Part shown: positions 1-7,892 of the stretch, piece after piece
How the letters are laid out: every line of letters begins with the position of its first letter
Numbering within the stretch: the first letter of the stretch is position 1
Assembly: GCA_017474925.1 (NCBI GenBank)
Contig: JAFVGN010000044.1
Location: 1 to 64,000 of the forward strand
Length of the DNA stretch: 64,000 nucleotides
Source: Prevotella sp.
Lineage (GTDB): Bacteria; Bacteroidota; Bacteroidia; Bacteroidales; Bacteroidaceae
Reading direction: 5' to 3'
Translations under genes and position numbers: made by a program
The notes under the pieces: generated by a model
Told to the model about the DNA's origin: nothing
What the model saw: only the letters and a program-made list of their open reading frames with translations
Databases searched by the model: none

Positions 1-29
1 ATGTTCAGGGGTTTTGTGAATATTTGGAA

Positions 30-605
30 TTATTTCTCCGAAAACGTGACGGCCTTGCGGATGCGTGACAACTGTTGGGGAGTGACGCAGAGGAACGAGG
101 CGATGGCATTCAGGGGGAGATGGCGGGCGATGCCCGGGCAGTGGCGGAGCAGCAACTCGTAGCGTTCGAGGGGCGTGGCGCGGTGGAGGTCGGTGTAGCG
201 GGCACGGGCCTGACCAAGCAGGTGTTCGGCGACGAGGCAGCGCAGATCCATCGACTTCTTATCCTGACTGAACCGCTTCACCAGCTGTTCGCCGCTGACA
301 CGGATGATGCGGGTGGGCACCATCGCCTCGATCGTGGTCAGCGCTGGACCACCGTCGAGGCAGGCGGGATAGTCGCCCGCAAACTCACCCTCGAACGAGA
401 ACCATGTGATGTGTTCCTTGTCGTCGCTGATGCCGTGAGTCACGTACTTGAAGCACCCTTCGGTGACGAAGCCGAACCACCGTGCGGGGTCGCCCTCGCG
501 CTCCAGCTGTTCGCCCTTGCGGTACTCCACCATCTTGCCCTCGCGCTCGCAAAACTCGCGCAGCGCCTTGATGTCAATGCTATTTATCCCGAATTTCTGT
601 TCCAT
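30..605 (-). CDS. Crp/Fnr family transcriptional regulator
   Basis: A 191-residue cytoplasmic regulator. The N-terminal two thirds read as a cyclic-nucleotide-binding-like beta-roll (segment EYRKGEQLEREGDPARWFGF and a later GEFAGDYP). The C-terminus (NAIASFLCVTPQQLSRIRK) reads as a helix-turn-helix. Bacteroidales carry many such Crp/Fnr paralogues, usually without iron-sulphur cysteines, and the ligand cannot be told from sequence. The start is taken at ATG 605 (MEQKFG); an upstream TTG at 632 would add nine residues. It lies downstream of the ASCH gene on the same strand and may be transcribed separately. Family confident, target unknown. Confidence 0.85.
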   Translation of the reverse strand: MEQKFGINSIDIKALREFCEREGKMVEYRKGEQLEREGDPARWFGFVTEGCFKYVTHGISDDKEHITWFSFEGEFAGDYPACLDGGPALTTIEAMVPTRIIRVSGEQLVKRFSQDKKSMDLRCLVAEHLLGQARARYTDLHRATPLERYELLLRHCPGIARHLPLNAIASFLCVTPQQLSRIRKAVTFSEK

Positions 606-644
606 ATCGTCGCTGCATGTTAAAAAAATCAAGAGGTAGAAAGG

Positions 645-1013
645 CTAAAGATACACATAAGATTGCGGGGCAAAGTTCACATTGTAGTCACTCAGGCGTT
701 TACGTTTTTTGAATTTTGTTACTTGGCCAATCTTGATTGCGTAGGCTTGGGTTTTGCGAGAAAAATATAACCGGTAGAACTCTTCGCTGATTCCTGAATA
801 CTCGCGAGTTTGCTCCCAGATACGATCCACGTTGTCATTGAGAATTTTATCTATATGAAATTCACCAATGACATACTGCCAAGGAGAAGAAGCGTAAACG
901 ACGACGGTATCAACATCCTTATTCTTGAAAATACTCTTGCGGAACTCGTATTTCTTGGTGCCGTTGAATATCTTCTCTGCGAATTCTGGCTTAATTGATA
1001 ATAATACTTTCAT
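645..1013 (-). CDS. ASCH/PUA-like domain protein
   Basis: A 122-residue single-domain protein. It opens MKVLLSIKPEFAEKIFNG followed by KKYEFRK, the characteristic ASCH motif (G-x-K-x-x-E-F-R) of PUA-like RNA-binding or nucleotide-binding folds. It overlaps the end of the upstream ASCH-like reading frame by 23 bp, so the two are translationally coupled. From memory of the family, a small ASCH protein next to a GNAT-ASCH fusion recurs in Bacteroidetes, which suggests they act together, perhaps in RNA modification or as a toxin-like acetyltransferase unit. That function is inference. Confidence 0.75.
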   Translation of the reverse strand: MKVLLSIKPEFAEKIFNGTKKYEFRKSIFKNKDVDTVVVYASSPWQYVIGEFHIDKILNDNVDRIWEQTREYSGISEEFYRLYFSRKTQAYAIKIGQVTKFKKRKRLSDYNVNFAPQSYVYL

Positions 1014-1494
1014 CGACTTCTCCTTTCTTTAAGATTGCGTCAAATTGTCCGTCAGTTAATTGGAAGAATCCCCAATAGTCGGGTGCCATTTTCAGTTCGT
1101 CAACCATGTAGCCGTTGGTAACTCGCTTCGTAAGTGCAATGTTATAGGTCATCTTCAGAACATAGCAGTTTTTTTGCTGATACCATTGTCTCAGTTCGTC
1201 GGGATTGAAGATGCTGTAGTAGTTTGTATATGCAAGAAAATCTTCTACGTTTGCAAAGTCCTTGTTGGTTTTGACTTCTTCTATTTGGCATACGGATGTT
1301 ATCACACTACGATAGCGGGCAGAGCCTTTGTCATCCTTTGTGCGATAGATTGCGATGAGGTCTCCGCGCTGTAGTTGCGCCGTGTATGGCATAAAGCAAA
1401 GATAGATTTTATGGATGCTGTTCGTGTATGAGATGTCCTTGATTAGTTCATATTTCTGGTTTTCCTCGTTCTGCAAGATAGAGTCTGGGAACAT
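991..1494 (-). CDS. C-terminal ASCH-like half of a frameshifted GNAT fusion protein
   Basis: A 167-residue reading frame starting MFPDSILQNEE. It overlaps the preceding GNAT frame by 52 bp. The sequence (NSIHKIYLCFMPYTAQLQRG, then DLIAIYRT) is the PUA/ASCH-like domain that in related proteins follows directly after a GNAT domain in one chain of about 350 residues. Joining the two frames at the AAAA run near 1497 gives ...YPVYHK + MFPDSIL..., which is what I recall of the intact family. It could be translated on its own from the ATG at 1494, but a single-base loss in the homopolymer is the simplest reading. Confidence 0.7.
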   Translation of the reverse strand: MFPDSILQNEENQKYELIKDISYTNSIHKIYLCFMPYTAQLQRGDLIAIYRTKDDKGSARYRSVITSVCQIEEVKTNKDFANVEDFLAYTNYYSIFNPDELRQWYQQKNCYVLKMTYNIALTKRVTNGYMVDELKMAPDYWGFFQLTDGQFDAILKKGEVDESIIIN

Positions 1495-2042
1495 CTTTTA
1501 TGATACACGGGGTAGATGGAAAGCAGGAACTTTCGTTTGCCTGTTGTTTTGAGCAAAGGATAATCCTTAAGGATGTCACCCGTGAGTACCTTCATATTTT
1601 TAATAAGCACAAGTTCTTCGCCTTTCTTTCCTTCCTCATTAAAGCCGTATCGCTGCAAGATGCGGATAAGCCCATCGTGCTTGGGAAATATGGTTACATA
1701 GATTTCATCGGCTTTCATATATAAGGCTGCATCCATGATTTTCTTGACGAAGCGCTCTCCAAGTTTGGTGTTATGGGCATCTATCTTGAATGTGCCAACC
1801 TTCATGCGATTGCAAGCAGGACGGGCGGGAGTGACATCGGTCAACTCTTCTCCACTTTCATTCTTTAGATACAGGAATGCTTGTAGACAGTTGTTAGTGT
1901 ATTGTACATAGGCCTTGCTATTGTCCTTAGATTTCTTTTCAAACCACACCTCAAAGCCAGGGTAGTCTTTTTTCAGGCTATCGAAGAACGTGTCGTTCAA
2001 ATCAATGTCAGCAAAGCGTTTTAATATAATTGTCTCATCCAT
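1443..2042 (-). CDS. GNAT-family N-acetyltransferase (frameshifted at its 3' end)
   Basis: The N-terminal GNAT half of a GNAT-ASCH protein. The segment GTFKIDAHNTKLGERFVKKI resembles the acetyl-CoA-binding region and IYVTIFPKHDGLIRILQRYG is the usual end of the fold. ATG 2042 (MDETIIL) is preferred over a TTG at 2051. The genuine family sequence stops at about YPVYHK; the last 28 residues (CSQTLSCR... to the stop at 1443) are out of frame and are not expected in a natural protein. Substrate unknown. It lies 50 bp downstream of the PLD-like gene on the same strand and could be the tail of the defence-like operon. Confidence 0.75.
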   Translation of the reverse strand: MDETIILKRFADIDLNDTFFDSLKKDYPGFEVWFEKKSKDNSKAYVQYTNNCLQAFLYLKNESGEELTDVTPARPACNRMKVGTFKIDAHNTKLGERFVKKIMDAALYMKADEIYVTIFPKHDGLIRILQRYGFNEEGKKGEELVLIKNMKVLTGDILKDYPLLKTTGKRKFLLSIYPVYHKRCSQTLSCRTRKTRNMN

Positions 2043-2092
2043 ATAAAACAAGTTAAATCCTATGCGTTAGATAGCTCTTGCGTCCATATCAA

Positions 2093-2830
2093 TTAGAATC
2101 TCGATTTATCTGTTACCCTAACTACGTACATAAAATCACTTGAATCTGCACTCAAATGATCAAAACCACTTGAAAGAACTATTTCAAGTTTGTCATCAAC
2201 AATTATGTACCTATCATGACGGCCTTTTAGCGTCGCATCTAATTGTGGATTCCATTCTGCACATTTTTCCGTAAGAGATTTGATTCCATTCGGTGAAATA
2301 TGAGAGAATAGGATTGTAAGTTTCTTCTGAGGCAGAATCTTTACCAAAGTTTCGATATTCCGTGCTTCTTTTGGCTGCTCTGCAAAGTATTTGTCATAAA
2401 CAACAATCTTCTTTGCCCCAGAGCATAATGCCTTTAGATGCTTTATGGCTTTGTCGCGTTTTTCTGCTATATCATAGAAAGATGAGAGATTGTTCTCAAT
2501 CTTTTCTTTATCGGATGTCACATTAACATAGGGGAAATCGCTACATCCACAACATAGTATGACCTTATACATTGTATGTGATTGTGCCAGTTCCTCTTTC
2601 GTCTGTTGTTTTAGCCCATTTTTTGCAAGAGTTTTTTTCATTTCAGGAGTTAATGGCTGCCCTGTTCTCTCATATTGTGCTATATTCGTAATAAGGTCTC
2701 CTTTGAAATAGTGAAGCAGACATTTTATGCGCTCCACTTCCTCTTTTTCAAGTTTTTCTCCATTCTTAAACTTGTGAAAGTCTTTGAATAAATCATCGTC
2801 AAGAACGACGTGGTATTTTCCTTTTGGCAT
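2093..2830 (-). CDS. PLD-like (single HxR/Kx4D motif) protein of a putative defence operon
   Basis: 245 residues. The C-terminal half (about 110-245) resembles a phospholipase-D-superfamily nuclease domain: GRHDRYIIVDD gives H205-x-R207-x4-D212, the HKD motif with arginine for lysine, followed by a small-residue stretch (LSSGFDHL). With one HKD copy, activity would need a dimer, as in Nuc-type enzymes. The N-terminus (1-110) is unrecognised. The ATG is 4 bp after the stop of the AAA ATPase, so it is in the same operon. A nuclease effector is the natural inference; the lysine replacement leaves activity uncertain. Confidence 0.65.
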   Translation of the reverse strand: MPKGKYHVVLDDDLFKDFHKFKNGEKLEKEEVERIKCLLHYFKGDLITNIAQYERTGQPLTPEMKKTLAKNGLKQQTKEELAQSHTMYKVILCCGCSDFPYVNVTSDKEKIENNLSSFYDIAEKRDKAIKHLKALCSGAKKIVVYDKYFAEQPKEARNIETLVKILPQKKLTILFSHISPNGIKSLTEKCAEWNPQLDATLKGRHDRYIIVDDKLEIVLSSGFDHLSADSSDFMYVVRVTDKSRF

Positions 2831-2833
2831 AAT

Positions 2834-3847
2834 TCAGTCCATTTCAAGCATTTCGTCCAACGTAGCATCAAAAAATCCCTCTGGGAAATCAGTATTGAAT
2901 TTACCATTGCCCATGAAATCCAACCTTTGGAATGGGTCGGTAATCCCTCCTTTATAATAGAGAATGGCATCGGTATTTTTGATGTGGTTCTTATAGACCT
3001 CATATTGTATTTTATTGATGAGATTTTCACAATGAGTCTCTAACAAAAGCTGGATTCCTGCATTTGATATGAACACAAAGAACTCACCAAGTCTTGACTG
3101 GGCAGCTGGATGAAGATGTATTTCCGGATTCTCAAGCATTAAGGTGTCACCTTTCTTTGCCCTTAAGCACATAATCAAGATTTTGGCAAGATAGCTCACA
3201 CCTACTCCTAATTGCTGAGGAGACAGATTGGGCAAGTCATCGCTTTTATAAATAACCTTAACGCGGTTAGAAGTGACTCTCTCTGTCTGCATTTCAAACT
3301 TAATACCGAGGATGTATGACAGCCACCAATTCAATTGGGCAGAAAGTGTTTCGGATTCTCTATCCTTGATAAGAGAAGCATCTAATTGGTTTGATTTCTC
3401 CGATTCAAATGTTCCAAATATATATTCTCCCTGTATCCCAACTTTGAACTTAGGAGAAACTGCTTCCATGTCTAAATTGTATGCTAAGCGATTAGCTGAA
3501 AGATAATAGATGGAATCTTCTAAATCTATTTCATCACTTCTTTCAGAAATGGCAATCTCATCATGATTGATTTGTGTGTTGAAGTGTTTCTTGTTGTCAG
3601 ATTTTACTACAATATTTATATCCTTAGCATTAACATTTCTATTACGGTTTGTCGCAAATGATAAATCGTAAGAAGACAGCAAAATACTCGCATTTTTGCC
3701 ATTATTATAATAGAGCGCAGCCAATATTGCTTGAAAACAAGTTGACTTACCCGTAGAATTGAGGCCTGTTAAAAGAGTCAACGGCTTAAGTTCCAAATTC
3801 TCTGAAACAATTCCTCTAAAATTATTAATCAATATTTGCTGTATCAT
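2834..3847 (-). CDS. AAA/SMC-like ATPase (DUF3696 type)
   Basis: 337-residue ABC/SMC-like ATPase. Walker A GLNSTGKST is at 28-36, an LSPQQLGVGVSYL signature-like stretch at 208-220, Walker B LMLENPEIHLHP at 236-247, and the switch LLLETHCENL at 267-276. The C-terminus (FPEGFFDATLDEMLEM) matches the DUF3696 ending as I remember it. There is no fused TOPRIM nuclease, so this is not a complete OLD protein. It overlaps the upstream DUF262 gene by 23 bp and is followed by the PLD-like gene, suggesting an ATPase-sensor plus nuclease arrangement. Confidence 0.85.
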   Translation of the reverse strand: MIQQILINNFRGIVSENLELKPLTLLTGLNSTGKSTCFQAILAALYYNNGKNASILLSSYDLSFATNRNRNVNAKDINIVVKSDNKKHFNTQINHDEIAISERSDEIDLEDSIYYLSANRLAYNLDMEAVSPKFKVGIQGEYIFGTFESEKSNQLDASLIKDRESETLSAQLNWWLSYILGIKFEMQTERVTSNRVKVIYKSDDLPNLSPQQLGVGVSYLAKILIMCLRAKKGDTLMLENPEIHLHPAAQSRLGEFFVFISNAGIQLLLETHCENLINKIQYEVYKNHIKNTDAILYYKGGITDPFQRLDFMGNGKFNTDFPEGFFDATLDEMLEMD

Positions 3848-4991
3848 GTTTTATTTGCTCTAAGAGTTTTTTTGCAGTTGAAAAGCGTTCAGTAACATTT
3901 GTAGAGGAATCCACATTAGACATCAACATTTTCTGATAATCGTATGTGTCTTTAAACTTGTTTATTGCATCACGAGTGATTTGTGAATTGTTTGTGACAC
4001 AATCATCCGAGAAAATATAAGCTAACATTTCGAAAAGAGGCATATTGATAGGACGTTTACGACTTTTTCCACTTTCATCTTCATAGGCCGCAAAACGATA
4101 TGCGTCTTCTCCCATAATTCTGTAGCTATTATTCATTGCACGTAAAAACATTGTACGGCAATCGGCAATTAGTTCGTCAGAAGCCTTCTCATTGATGAAA
4201 ATCATCATCTTAGCCAAGAAATCATCAATGTCACTTTTGTATTCTATAGCTTCACCGTTCTGTTTTAACACAACATCTGCTTTCCTATATAGCAAATAGA
4301 ATGAAATTGTACGGAGAACCACATAATTATCTTTTTTACGTTTAGGACTAATACCATGTCCCGTTGCTCTGAGAAACTCTTCCGTCTTACTTAATTCAGA
4401 GATAAGTCTTGTCGACTTTCCACGATACAAAGCATTTCTCATCTCTTGATTAGTCAAACGGGTACCACCCCTATTAACTCTATCGAAAATGTCGTATTTC
4501 ACACGTTCTGGAGTAGGTGGCTGAATAATATAGAAATACATTTGAGAATCCTCAAATATGCCCTGCATCTTTGCATCTAAGTCAGAGAACTTACAATCAT
4601 TGTATTCTGGTAAGATTTTTAGGTCTTTCAAAACCAATTTGTCATTTAAGAAATCTAGTATTGCAGATATACGTTGGCGTCCATCTACAACTTGCTTTTT
4701 ACCATCTCTCATCTCAAATAGATACATGACAGGAATAGGTATTCCCATTAAGATAGATTCTACAAGTTCAGCGCCCTGCTTCTTAGCCCACACATTTCCT
4801 CTTTGGAAATCGGGGTCAATTATCAGTTCTTTCCTATCCTCTACCAAGCGTTTAATATGCAAGGTACTATACTGGGCCCTTGTTACACGAACCTCTGCAT
4901 TAGGATATACTTCGTTTACTTCTGCAGAGGAATTGTAAGATTCACCCTCTAGAAGGTCATCGTATCTATCTATATCTCTATCTTCTTGCAT
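3825..4991 (-). CDS. DUF262 protein (GmrS-like ParB/Srx fold)
   Basis: 388 residues. DUF262 hallmarks are clear: FQRGNVWAKKQGAELVESIL then IPIPVMYLF, the VVDGRQR nucleotide-binding motif at 101-107, and FDRVNRGGTRLTNQEMRNA. In GmrSD-type type IV restriction enzymes DUF262 senses or hydrolyses nucleotides and is fused to a DUF1524 HNH nuclease; no HNH domain is present here. It is first in a three-gene overlapping unit with the AAA ATPase and the PLD-like protein, which could supply the missing nuclease. A minus-strand -7 box (TAACTTTG, 5014-5021) lies 23 bp upstream of the ATG. Confidence 0.88.
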   Translation of the reverse strand: MQEDRDIDRYDDLLEGESYNSSAEVNEVYPNAEVRVTRAQYSTLHIKRLVEDRKELIIDPDFQRGNVWAKKQGAELVESILMGIPIPVMYLFEMRDGKKQVVDGRQRISAILDFLNDKLVLKDLKILPEYNDCKFSDLDAKMQGIFEDSQMYFYIIQPPTPERVKYDIFDRVNRGGTRLTNQEMRNALYRGKSTRLISELSKTEEFLRATGHGISPKRKKDNYVVLRTISFYLLYRKADVVLKQNGEAIEYKSDIDDFLAKMMIFINEKASDELIADCRTMFLRAMNNSYRIMGEDAYRFAAYEDESGKSRKRPINMPLFEMLAYIFSDDCVTNNSQITRDAINKFKDTYDYQKMLMSNVDSSTNVTERFSTAKKLLEQIKHDTANID

Positions 4992-5013
4992 AACCTGACA
5001 ACATTTTAGCGTA

Positions 5014-5021
5014 CAAAGTTA
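5014..5021 (-). promoter_or_regulatory. Bacteroidales -7 box of the DUF262 operon
   Basis: On the minus strand the sequence reads TAACTTTG, matching TAnnTTTG, with TTG triplets about 20-25 bp further upstream. It would start a transcript shortly before the DUF262 ATG at 4991. The 390 bp between 4991 and 5383 otherwise hold only AT-rich sequence and the divergent fimbrial promoter. Confidence 0.55.
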
Positions 5022-5323
5022 CACATTTTTTATGAGATTCTGAACAACAATGATGTTTTTAACACGATTTTGTGTAAAATTTGGTTTTAGAACGGCCTAA
5101 AGTGAAACAATCCTATGCATATTCAAGTCCTCAATCATATTCGAAAGAACTGATCAAAATACATTTATGGAAATTTGATACTCAAAAGGGGACTTCATGA
5201 CAAATTTACATTTTTACTTCTGTATAGTGTCGAAATTGAACAGAAGGCATGAACATTTGTTCAGACTTTCACTTCGATGCCCACATTTTAGATTTGCAAA
5301 GGACTTATTGCTTGGCTGTTTTG

Positions 5324-5331
5324 TAACTTTG
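5324..5331 (+). promoter_or_regulatory. -7 box upstream of the fimbrial genes
   Basis: TAACTTTG matches the Bacteroidetes -7 consensus, 52 bp before the first fimbrial ATG. A short perfect inverted repeat (TCGGGA-ATAG-TCCCGA, 5344-5359) would lie in the 5' untranslated region. No convincing -33 element at the usual spacing was found. Confidence 0.5.
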
Positions 5332-5382
5332 CTGGTTTTGTAATCGGGAATAGTCCCGAATCAATTCAAATTTAATAAAACA

Positions 5383-6354
5383 ATGAAGAAAGATTTAGTG
5401 AATGTGTCAGTCTTGGCGGTGCTGGGGCTGACGGCGTGTGAGAGAACGCTCGACGTTGGGGAGAATAATGCCCCGACGGTGCAGGTGAAAAACTCGGTGT
5501 TGCAGGTACGGACACGTGGAGCATCGGGCGACGGAGCAACGGTGGTGTACCCTGTTGCGGTGTATGTGTTCGAGGGTGACGAGTGCAAGGCATCACAGAC
5601 TATCGGCGACGAAGGGCAGACACTGAACATCGCACTGACGGAAGGGACGTATTCGGTGTATGCCGTAAGCGGTGTGTCGGCATCGGACTATGTTCTGCCT
5701 TCGGTGTCGAATGCTTTGACGACATCGGCGATTGCACTACAAGAGGGAAAGAAACATGCCGATCTGATGACAGCTTCGGCTACGGTGACGCTGGTAGATG
5801 GCGGGACGAATACCGTCACGCTGGGCATGACGAGGAAGACGATGCTGATTCAGGACGTGACCATCAAGAAGGTGCCCTCGGCGGCTACGGCAGTCACGGT
5901 GACGATTGCCCCGCTATGGCATAGCCTGACCATTGGCGGGACGTACAGCTCGACGAACGGCAGTAGCACCATTACGTTGACGAAGCAGGAGGACGGGAGG
6001 ACGTGGAAGAGCAGTGGCAGTGTCTATCTCCTGCCACCAAGCAGTAAGCCCGCCAGCGTGAGTGTGAACATCACTATGGGCGGCACAACGAAAACCTATA
6101 CCTACAACACCAGCGGCGAACTGGAGGCTGGCTACAAGATCAATATTGACGGTACTTATACCGAGGCCGTGGGCGTCAACCTGACAGGAACCATCACGGG
6201 CGCAACGTGGCTTGGGGAAAGGACGATTAGCTTTACGTTCGACGAGGACGGCAGTAGTACGTCGGGGAACGACAACAACGGTGGCAGTGGTGGTGATACG
6301 CAGGACTTCCCATCGTCGGTGACACGTACCAAGGATGCTACGTGCTTGCCGTGA
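5383..6354 (+). CDS. FimB/Mfa2-like fimbrial lipoprotein, N-terminal part (frameshifted)
   Basis: 323 codons in this frame. A lipoprotein signal ends at the LTAC lipobox (cysteine 19). The body (YPVAVYVFEGDECKASQTIG, then LTEGTYSVYAVSG) is the beta-sandwich style of Mfa2/FimB-type anchors or fimbrillin-like proteins. After a Gly/Ser/Asn/Asp-rich linker (about residues 288-306) the frame runs out; the expected C-terminal domain continues in another frame from about 6309. Adding one C to the CCC run at 6309-6311 restores DFPIVGDTYQGCYVLAV. So one original gene, 5383-6686, is split by a single-base change. Role: surface adhesin or fimbrial component. Confidence 0.75.
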   Translation: MKKDLVNVSVLAVLGLTACERTLDVGENNAPTVQVKNSVLQVRTRGASGDGATVVYPVAVYVFEGDECKASQTIGDEGQTLNIALTEGTYSVYAVSGVSASDYVLPSVSNALTTSAIALQEGKKHADLMTASATVTLVDGGTNTVTLGMTRKTMLIQDVTIKKVPSAATAVTVTIAPLWHSLTIGGTYSSTNGSSTITLTKQEDGRTWKSSGSVYLLPPSSKPASVSVNITMGGTTKTYTYNTSGELEAGYKINIDGTYTEAVGVNLTGTITGATWLGERTISFTFDEDGSSTSGNDNNGGSGGDTQDFPSSVTRTKDATCLP

Positions 6355-6686
6355 CGGTGGAAGATGATGAGCAGTCGGCTGAGGTTATGCTGCTTTCGCC
6401 CAACGAGCGGGCGGTGACGAGTGCCAGTGATGCCGAGTCGGCACTTGCCAGTTTGGGTGTGGACGGCATCAGCGACTGGACGGTGCCAACCAAGTCGCAG
6501 ATGGATGTCTTTGCCGCTGCACGGAACGACGTGACTCCTACACCTGCAGCCGGAATCTACCTCTATAAGAATAACAACGGTGTATATTATCAGTACAATC
6601 TGGCCACTGGCGCAACTGGCTCTGCCAATTATCTCACAGGCATTAACCTCCGTCCTGTCGCCATCGTTTCTATCACTAAAGACTAA
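6342..6686 (+). CDS. C-terminal domain of the frameshifted fimbrial lipoprotein
   Basis: 114 codons from a GTG. The same frame is open back to about 6300, giving the natural junction VGDTYQGCYVLAVTVEDD. It contains LLSPNERAVTSASDAESALA and SDWTVPTKSQMDVF, a small C-terminal domain that follows fimbrillin-like repeats in related proteins. It has no start signal or signal peptide of its own and is almost certainly the tail of the gene beginning at 5383. Stop is 7 bp before the next fimbrial gene. Confidence 0.6.
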   Translation: MLAVTVEDDEQSAEVMLLSPNERAVTSASDAESALASLGVDGISDWTVPTKSQMDVFAAARNDVTPTPAAGIYLYKNNNGVYYQYNLATGATGSANYLTGINLRPVAIVSITKD

Positions 6687-6692
6687 ACCGCT

Positions 6693-7577
6693 ATGAAAAA
6701 GTATATGTTTATTGCTTTCACCCTGCTGGTAGCAGCGTGCGAGAAACCCATCCTCGACGAGGACGTTGTATCAATGAAGGAGGCGAATGTCATCCTACAC
6801 ATGACACAGTATGAGCAGGAGGCGTTTGGCAATAGTGGAAACCGTGCGGCTACCCGTGCCGCCACTGGCATCACGGAATTGTGCTCACGTCTGAACATCG
6901 CCATCTTCGATGATGAGGGGACGAAGGTCAAGACTGTGGCGCAGAAAGAGGGCGACGCGTCGTTTGGCACTGTCGCCATGACGCTTGCTGCCGGGACGTA
7001 CCAATTGGTGGTCATTGCCCACAACGGCGAAGGTTCGGCCACCATCACCTCGACGGAAAAAGTGACATTCCCTAATAACAAAGTGACCGACACTTTCTAT
7101 TATTATGGCGACCTGGTTGTGACCTCTGAGGTGCAGTCCTACGACCTCACGCTGAACCGTGCCGTCGCCATGTTCCGTATGGTGCTGACCGACGAGGAAA
7201 TCCCGTCCACGGTGACAAAGTTCAAGTTCTACTATACGGGCGGTTCTTCGACATTCTCGCCATCGGTTGGCTATGGCTGCGTCAATTCAAAACAGACGGA
7301 AATCCGCACAGTTGCCGACGGTGTAACCACTTTCGACATCTTCACCCTGCCTCATACCGAGGAAGATGTATTGACGAAGCTCACCGTCACTGCCATCGAT
7401 GCCAATGACAACACTGTGAAGGAGCGCGTCTTCGAGAACGTTCCTGTCACCCGCAACCAGATTACCCGCTACACTGGCAGTTTTTTCGGTAGCGGCGGCA
7501 GTGGTCAGACCTCCGACGGCACCTTCCGGCTCACCGCCGATCCAGATTGGGACAGTGTGAACGGCTATACGTTCTGA
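6693..7577 (+). CDS. FimB/Mfa2-family fimbrial lipoprotein
   Basis: 294 residues with a signal peptide ending LLVAAC (lipid-anchored cysteine 16). The body holds an N-terminal beta domain (LNIAIFDDEGTKVKTVAQ, then LAAGTYQLVVIAHNGEG) and a second one with the typical LNRAVAMFRMVLTDE stretch, as in Mfa2/FimB anchors that terminate or tether fimbriae at the outer membrane. It follows the frameshifted fimbrial gene by 7 bp, so the two form one operon. The last residues (LTADPDWDSVNGYTF) may indicate a natural short tail. A strong terminator follows at 7589. Confidence 0.8.
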   Translation: MKKYMFIAFTLLVAACEKPILDEDVVSMKEANVILHMTQYEQEAFGNSGNRAATRAATGITELCSRLNIAIFDDEGTKVKTVAQKEGDASFGTVAMTLAAGTYQLVVIAHNGEGSATITSTEKVTFPNNKVTDTFYYYGDLVVTSEVQSYDLTLNRAVAMFRMVLTDEEIPSTVTKFKFYYTGGSSTFSPSVGYGCVNSKQTEIRTVADGVTTFDIFTLPHTEEDVLTKLTVTAIDANDNTVKERVFENVPVTRNQITRYTGSFFGSGGSGQTSDGTFRLTADPDWDSVNGYTF

Positions 7578-7588
7578 TGCATTGAATT

Positions 7589-7630
7589 AGTGAGGATAGG
7601 AAACTGAGAATCCTGTCCTCACTTTATTCT
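7589..7630 (+). terminator. Rho-independent terminator of the fimbrial operon
   Basis: A 13-bp stem (AGTGAGGATAGGA, 7589-7601, with TCCTGTCCTCACT, 7611-7623) with one G-U pair is followed by TTTATT. It ends the fimbrial transcript. The remaining bases to 7892 are AT-rich, hold at most a doubtful 44-codon frame at 7746, and should contain the promoter of the next operon. Confidence 0.8.
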
Positions 7631-7892
7631 GAGATATGGAGACCTGCCAGAATGACATGCAACAGACCACAGATTATGCCAATCTTTCATACATCTTGTG
7701 AAATAAGCTTTGGGCACAGACTTTGCAATGAGTTATATTGGAGTAATGTTGCTCCCTACAAAAACATATAGCCTATGGCAAAAATACATAACGAGATGGC
7801 AACTACGAGTTGCGGAGTCATTATCATTAATCCAGAAAAAAATACGAATAATCAATGGATATTCGCCAAGAATAACATAATCATTTATATAT

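Noticed and set aside
1485..1505. Programmed -1 frameshifting in the GNAT-ASCH gene
   Set aside because: The site lacks an X-XXY-YYZ heptamer and no downstream stem is obvious; a homopolymer indel is simpler.
3825..4991. Complete GmrSD type IV restriction enzyme
   Set aside because: At 388 residues the protein has only DUF262; no DUF1524/HNH motif is found in it or beside it.
7746..7880. 44-codon frame upstream of the first MBL gene, considered as a small modifier
   Set aside because: It is basic, has no beta-grasp pattern or C-terminal glycine, and lies in AT-rich leader sequence.
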